From NCBI GenBank assembly GCA_910585255.1, contig CAJUEI010000173.1:1-8221 (forward strand): a stretch of DNA of 8,221 bases, read 5' to 3'. Below the pieces are notes generated by a model, which saw only the letters and a program-made list of their open reading frames with translations, did not search any database and was not told where the DNA came from. Of this stretch, positions 5,783-8,221 are shown piece by piece. The position numbers were made by a program, and so were the translations under genes. Source of the stretch: an uncultured Lachnospiraceae bacterium (GTDB lineage: Bacteria > Bacillota > Clostridia > Lachnospirales > Lachnospiraceae). Position 1 is the stretch's first letter. Each line of letters starts with the position of its first letter.

Positions 5783-6286
5783 ATGAGTGATTTGTATTCA
5801 GAATGGATTGTAAAAAGAAAGAAGCCGGTATGGGCACCAGTGGCAAAAGGCGGGCTGCTTACTCTGACGGTACTTTGTTTTCTTTTATCTTTTACAGGAG
5901 TGTTATGGTTTATGGTATTAGTAGGAGCCGGGTTTGGGTATTTGACCTATCGTCTTTCTTTAGAGTGGGATTTAGAATATGAATATATTTTTGTAAAGGG
6001 AGAGTTAGATATTGACAAGATTATGGGAAAGAGCAGACGCAAAAGATGTGTGGTAGTGGATTTGGAATCTACTGAAATTGTGGCTCCTTTAAATTCCCAT
6101 GCACTGGATTCTTTTAAAAATAATAAATGCAAGGAATATGATTTTTCTTCTCGTATGCCGGAAGCAAAGCCTTATGTAATCTATGCAACGGTAAAGAACG
6201 AGATGGCAAGAATTTTATTTGAGCCAAATGAGCGGATGCTAAATGATATGAGGAATACAGCACCTCGTAAAGTGATATTATATTAA
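5783..6286 (+). CDS. small membrane protein of unknown function, DUF6106-like
   Basis: 167 residues. A short polar N-terminus (MSDLYSEWIVKRKKP) leads into two hydrophobic segments at about 22-40 and 42-57, probably a membrane hairpin with both ends on the same side. The soluble rest contains YEYIFVKGELDIDKIMGKSRRKR (62-84; a phrase I associate with DUF6106 in Clostridia), a stretch around VVDLESTEIVAPL, and a C-terminal strand/helix part ending RKVILY. Layout is like proteins with a two-helix anchor followed by a PH-like cytoplasmic domain, but that comparison is only inference. GGAGG (5771-5775) lies seven bases before the ATG. It has its own promoter and terminator, so it is a one-gene unit; neighbours do not reveal its job. 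No catalytic motif is recognisable. Confidence 0.78.
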   Translation: MSDLYSEWIVKRKKPVWAPVAKGGLLTLTVLCFLLSFTGVLWFMVLVGAGFGYLTYRLSLEWDLEYEYIFVKGELDIDKIMGKSRRKRCVVVDLESTEIVAPLNSHALDSFKNNKCKEYDFSSRMPEAKPYVIYATVKNEMARILFEPNERMLNDMRNTAPRKVILY

Positions 6287-6303
6287 TATTAATGATAGAA
6301 TAA

Positions 6304-6354
6304 AAAACTGCTGCATAGAGAGAGTCTGATTTACTTTATGCGGCAGTTTTATTT
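6304..6354 (+). terminator. Rho-independent terminator after the DUF6106-like gene
   Basis: AAAACTGC (6304-6311) pairs with GCAGTTTT (6343-6350); a T-G pair and GCATA/TATGC (6313-6317/6337-6341) extend the stem to 14 pairs, with a loop of about 19 bases. The 3' side continues into TTTTATTTT. The A-rich 5' side facing the T run means it could also work on the opposite strand. Confidence 0.85.
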
Positions 6355-6414
6355 TATGTTTATTTATAAGAAAAATAAGAATCATTTATTAGAAATTATG
6401 ATAAATAAAATATC

Positions 6415-6455
6415 TTGACAGATGAATATAGATTTGTTAGTCTAAAAGGACTAAC
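6415..6455 (+). promoter_or_regulatory. probable guaB promoter with a palindromic operator over the -10
   Basis: A perfect -35 TTGACA (6415-6420) is followed after 17 bases by a weak -10 TAGTCT (6438-6443) preceded by an extended-type TG (6435-6436). The palindrome GTTAGTC-N6-GACTAAC (6436-6442, 6449-6455) covers the -10 and predicted start near 6450. Its position suggests a repressor site, and the start falling inside it argues against its acting as an RNA hairpin. The -10 is poor, so the promoter call is moderate; the regulator is unknown. Confidence 0.5.
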
Positions 6456-6486
6456 TAAAAAGTCGGTTTTTTTGAATATTATTTTA

Positions 6487-6649
6487 ACCTATCAAGGAAG
6501 TCCCCCGCTTTTAAGCCGTGAAAGCGAAGGGGGTTGGAGGACTTCCTTGTGTCAGGTGGGATGCAAGCCCCAGCTGATAAGCTGCGATAGCAGCATAGGA
6601 TTATGAGGAAGTAGCGGAGCGGATTCCGAATTTCCTTTGACTAATAGGT
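6487..6649 (+). ncRNA. structured guaB leader RNA, candidate cis-regulatory element
   Basis: ACCTAT (6487-6492) pairs exactly with ATAGGT (6644-6649), closing a 163-base multi-branch fold. Directly against it is hairpin 6493-6549: an 11-bp base CAAGGAAGTCC/GGACTTCCTTG, a TTGGA bulge, then CCC/GGG and CGCTTT/AAAGCG (6506-6511/6521-6526). Next are 6552-6577 (TCAG-G-TGGG against CCCA-G-CTGA), GCTGC-GATA-GCAGC (6581-6594), and AGGAA/TTCCT (6606-6610/6632-6636) enclosing CGGA/TCCG. The hairpins follow one another with few unpaired bases, which is more than expected for an ordinary leader. The element ends 48 bases before guaB, in its probable 5' UTR. I do not recognise a known riboswitch: purine, PRPP, ppGpp, T-box and c-di-GMP signatures are not evident. 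No T-run terminator follows it, so control might be at translation or processing. A remnant of an IS200/IS605-type end or a MITE is the main alternative. Confidence 0.55.
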
Positions 6650-6697
6650 AAGAGAAAAAACGGAGTACAGGATTAAGAGAAAGAGAGGATAAGAGAA

Positions 6698-8152
6698 ATG
6701 GGTACAATTATCGGCGAAGGTATTACATTTGATGATGTGCTGTTAGTTCCGGCATATTCAGAAGTAATTCCAAATCAAGTGAATTTATCGACACACTTAA
6801 CGAAAAAGATTCAGCTAAATATTCCTATGATGAGTGCCGGAATGGATACTGTTACAGAGCACAGAATGGCAATTGCAATGGCCAGGCAGGGCGGAATTGG
6901 TGTGATTCATAAGAATATGTCCATTCAGGCACAGGCGGAAGAAGTTGACAAAGTAAAACGTTCCGAGTATGGTGTAATTACCGATCCATTTTTTTTATCT
7001 CCCGAGCATACATTGGAAGATGCCAATAATCTAATGGCAAAATTCCGCATTTCTGGTGTACCAATTACAGAAGGCAAAAAGTTAGTTGGTATTATTACAA
7101 ACCGTGATTTAAAATTCGAGACGGATTTCACAAAAAAAATTAAAGAATCTATGACTTCTGAAAATCTGGTAACAGCGAAAGAGGGAATTACGCTGGAAGA
7201 GGCAAAACAGATTTTAGGAAAAGCGAGGAAAGAGAAGCTGCCGATTGTAGATGATCAATTTCATTTAAAGGGTTTGATTACAATTAAGGATATTGAAAAG
7301 CAGATTAAATATCCGATGTCGGCAAAAGATTATCAGGGCAGACTGCTCTGCGGTGCTGGAGTTGGGATTACAGCAAATGTGCTGGAACGGGTACAGGCAT
7401 TAGTAGAGGTAAAAGTAGATGTGGTAGTGTTAGATTCGGCACATGGACATTCTGCCAATGTAATTAAATGTGTAAAGATGATTAAGGATGCATTTCCAGA
7501 TTTGCAGGTGATAGCCGGAAATGTGGCAACAAAGGAAGCAACAGAGGCATTGATAGAGGCAGGGGCAGATGCGGTTAAGGTGGGAATTGGACCAGGATCG
7601 ATCTGTACAACACGTGTGGTAGCGGGAATCGGGGTTCCTCAGATTACAGCTATTATGAATTGTTATGAAGTGGCAAAGAAGTATGGGGTTCCGATTATTG
7701 CAGACGGAGGAATTAAATATTCAGGGGATATGACAAAGGCAATTGCAGCAGGAGGAAATGTCTGTATGATGGGAAGTCTTTTTGCAGGCTGTGACGAAAG
7801 TCCAGGAACCTTTGAATTGTTTCAGGGAAGAAAATATAAGGTCTATCGCGGAATGGGATCGATTGCGGCAATGGAGAATGGATCGAAGGATCGCTATTTC
7901 CAGACAGATGCAAAGAAGCTGGTTCCAGAAGGGGTAGAAGGGCGTGTGGCTTACAAGGGAACAGTAGAAGATACAGTATTTCAGTTGATAGGAGGATTGC
8001 GTTCCGGTATGGGGTATTGCGGTGCTGCGGATATTCCTTCTCTGCAGGAAAATGGAAAATTTGTAAAGATTTCTGCTGCTTCTTTAAAGGAAAGTCATCC
8101 ACATGATATTCATATTACAAAAGAGGCACCGAATTATAGTATTGATGAATAA
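6698..8152 (+). CDS. guaB: IMP dehydrogenase
   Basis: 484-residue enzyme oxidising IMP to XMP with NAD+, the committed step of guanine nucleotide synthesis; active as a cytoplasmic tetramer. The N-terminal barrel part (EGITFDDVLLVPAYSEV, then MSAGMDTVTE at 45-54) is interrupted by a pair of CBS domains at about 94-205. The barrel resumes with DSAHGHS (D246, NAD-binding region), AGNVAT, and the catalytic loop GIGPGSICTTR with catalytic C303. IMP phosphate-binding residues include ADGGIKYSGD (335-344) and GSLFAGC. RGMGSIAAM is at 384-392, and the mobile flap carries the R399-Y400 dyad. Length is normal, and the C-terminus (HPHDIHITKEAPNY) is typical. The ribosome binding site is modest (AGAGGA, 6684-6689, eight bases away). 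It appears to be a single-gene unit with a long structured leader and its own terminator. Confidence 0.97.
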   Translation: MGTIIGEGITFDDVLLVPAYSEVIPNQVNLSTHLTKKIQLNIPMMSAGMDTVTEHRMAIAMARQGGIGVIHKNMSIQAQAEEVDKVKRSEYGVITDPFFLSPEHTLEDANNLMAKFRISGVPITEGKKLVGIITNRDLKFETDFTKKIKESMTSENLVTAKEGITLEEAKQILGKARKEKLPIVDDQFHLKGLITIKDIEKQIKYPMSAKDYQGRLLCGAGVGITANVLERVQALVEVKVDVVVLDSAHGHSANVIKCVKMIKDAFPDLQVIAGNVATKEATEALIEAGADAVKVGIGPGSICTTRVVAGIGVPQITAIMNCYEVAKKYGVPIIADGGIKYSGDMTKAIAAGGNVCMMGSLFAGCDESPGTFELFQGRKYKVYRGMGSIAAMENGSKDRYFQTDAKKLVPEGVEGRVAYKGTVEDTVFQLIGGLRSGMGYCGAADIPSLQENGKFVKISAASLKESHPHDIHITKEAPNYSIDE

Positions 8153-8155
8153 AGG

Positions 8156-8195
8156 AAAACATGCATCTCTGAGGTTGGGGATGCATGTTTTTATT
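8156..8195 (+). terminator. Rho-independent terminator of guaB
   Basis: AAAACATGCATC (8156-8167) pairs perfectly with GATGCATGTTTT (8180-8191); T-G and C-G pairs extend the stem inward to a short loop, and TTTTTATTT follows. It starts four bases after the guaB stop. The symmetric A and T runs could let it act from both directions. Confidence 0.93.
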
Positions 8196-8221
8196 TGAGT
8201 TTGGGAGGGGGAGGGGGGTGG

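Noticed and set aside
6443..6473. T run at 6467-6473 as an attenuator terminator of the guaB leader
   Set aside because: The strong dyad 6436-6455 is separated from the T run by 11 bases, and the closer stem GACT/AGTC is only four pairs, so it is not a credible terminator.
6415..6606. Short + strand reading frame of 63 codons in the guaB leader
   Set aside because: It starts within the -35 box of the probable guaB promoter, has no ribosome binding site, and runs through the strongly paired leader; composition does not look like protein coding.
6551..6640. Cyclic-di-GMP class I or glutamine riboswitch in the guaB leader
   Set aside because: GGGATGCAAGCC and GGAAGTAG resemble fragments of those motifs, but the remaining conserved segments and order are absent.

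Overview
The window looks like chromosomal DNA from a low-GC Gram-positive anaerobe, most likely a Clostridia member close to Lachnospiraceae. The signs are AT-rich genes with strong AGGAGG-type ribosome binding sites, an IscR/NifU-type Fe-S pair, a DUF4349 lipoprotein, a BlaI/M56 peptidase pair and a DUF6106-like protein. Nearly everything reads on the + strand. I see no insertion sequence, phage gene or CRISPR array.

Layout: (1) bases 1-212 hold the end of a tRNA cluster (partial tRNA-Gln, complete tRNA-Lys) and a Rho-independent terminator. (2) 294-1253 encodes a DUF4349 lipoprotein. (3) 1310-2977 is a compact block of iscR (Rrf2-type Fe-S regulator), iscU (Fe-S scaffold) and tdk (thymidine kinase), with promoters before iscR and iscU; no iscS lies between them. 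(4) 2983-3238 is non-coding but can fold into a very long imperfect hairpin with a branched core, probably a structured non-coding RNA (raiA-motif RNA is my best but unverified guess). (5) 3239-3426 shows nothing I can name. (6) 3427-5661 is a BlaI/MecI-like repressor and M56 (BlaR1-like) membrane metallopeptidase pair behind a promoter embedded in a 78-bp nested palindrome. (7) 5700-6354 is a single-gene unit for a small DUF6106-like membrane protein with its own promoter and terminator. (8) 6415-8195 is the guaB (IMP dehydrogenase) unit: a promoter with a palindrome over its -10, a roughly 163-nt leader that folds into a closed multi-branch structure, guaB and a terminator.

How they fit: IscR probably senses Fe-S status and controls its own gene and iscU; tdk probably follows by read-through. 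The M56 peptidase probably senses an extracytoplasmic signal and leads to loss of the BlaI-like repressor, relieving autorepression. No beta-lactamase is present and the sensor part is not a penicillin-binding domain, so the signal is unknown. guaB makes XMP for guanine nucleotide synthesis, and its leader is a candidate cis-regulatory RNA.

The most unusual material is the non-coding DNA: the 2983-3238 element, the guaB leader (6487-6649) and the blaI operator palindrome. I have no similarity search or folding program, so family names for the two RNA candidates remain open.
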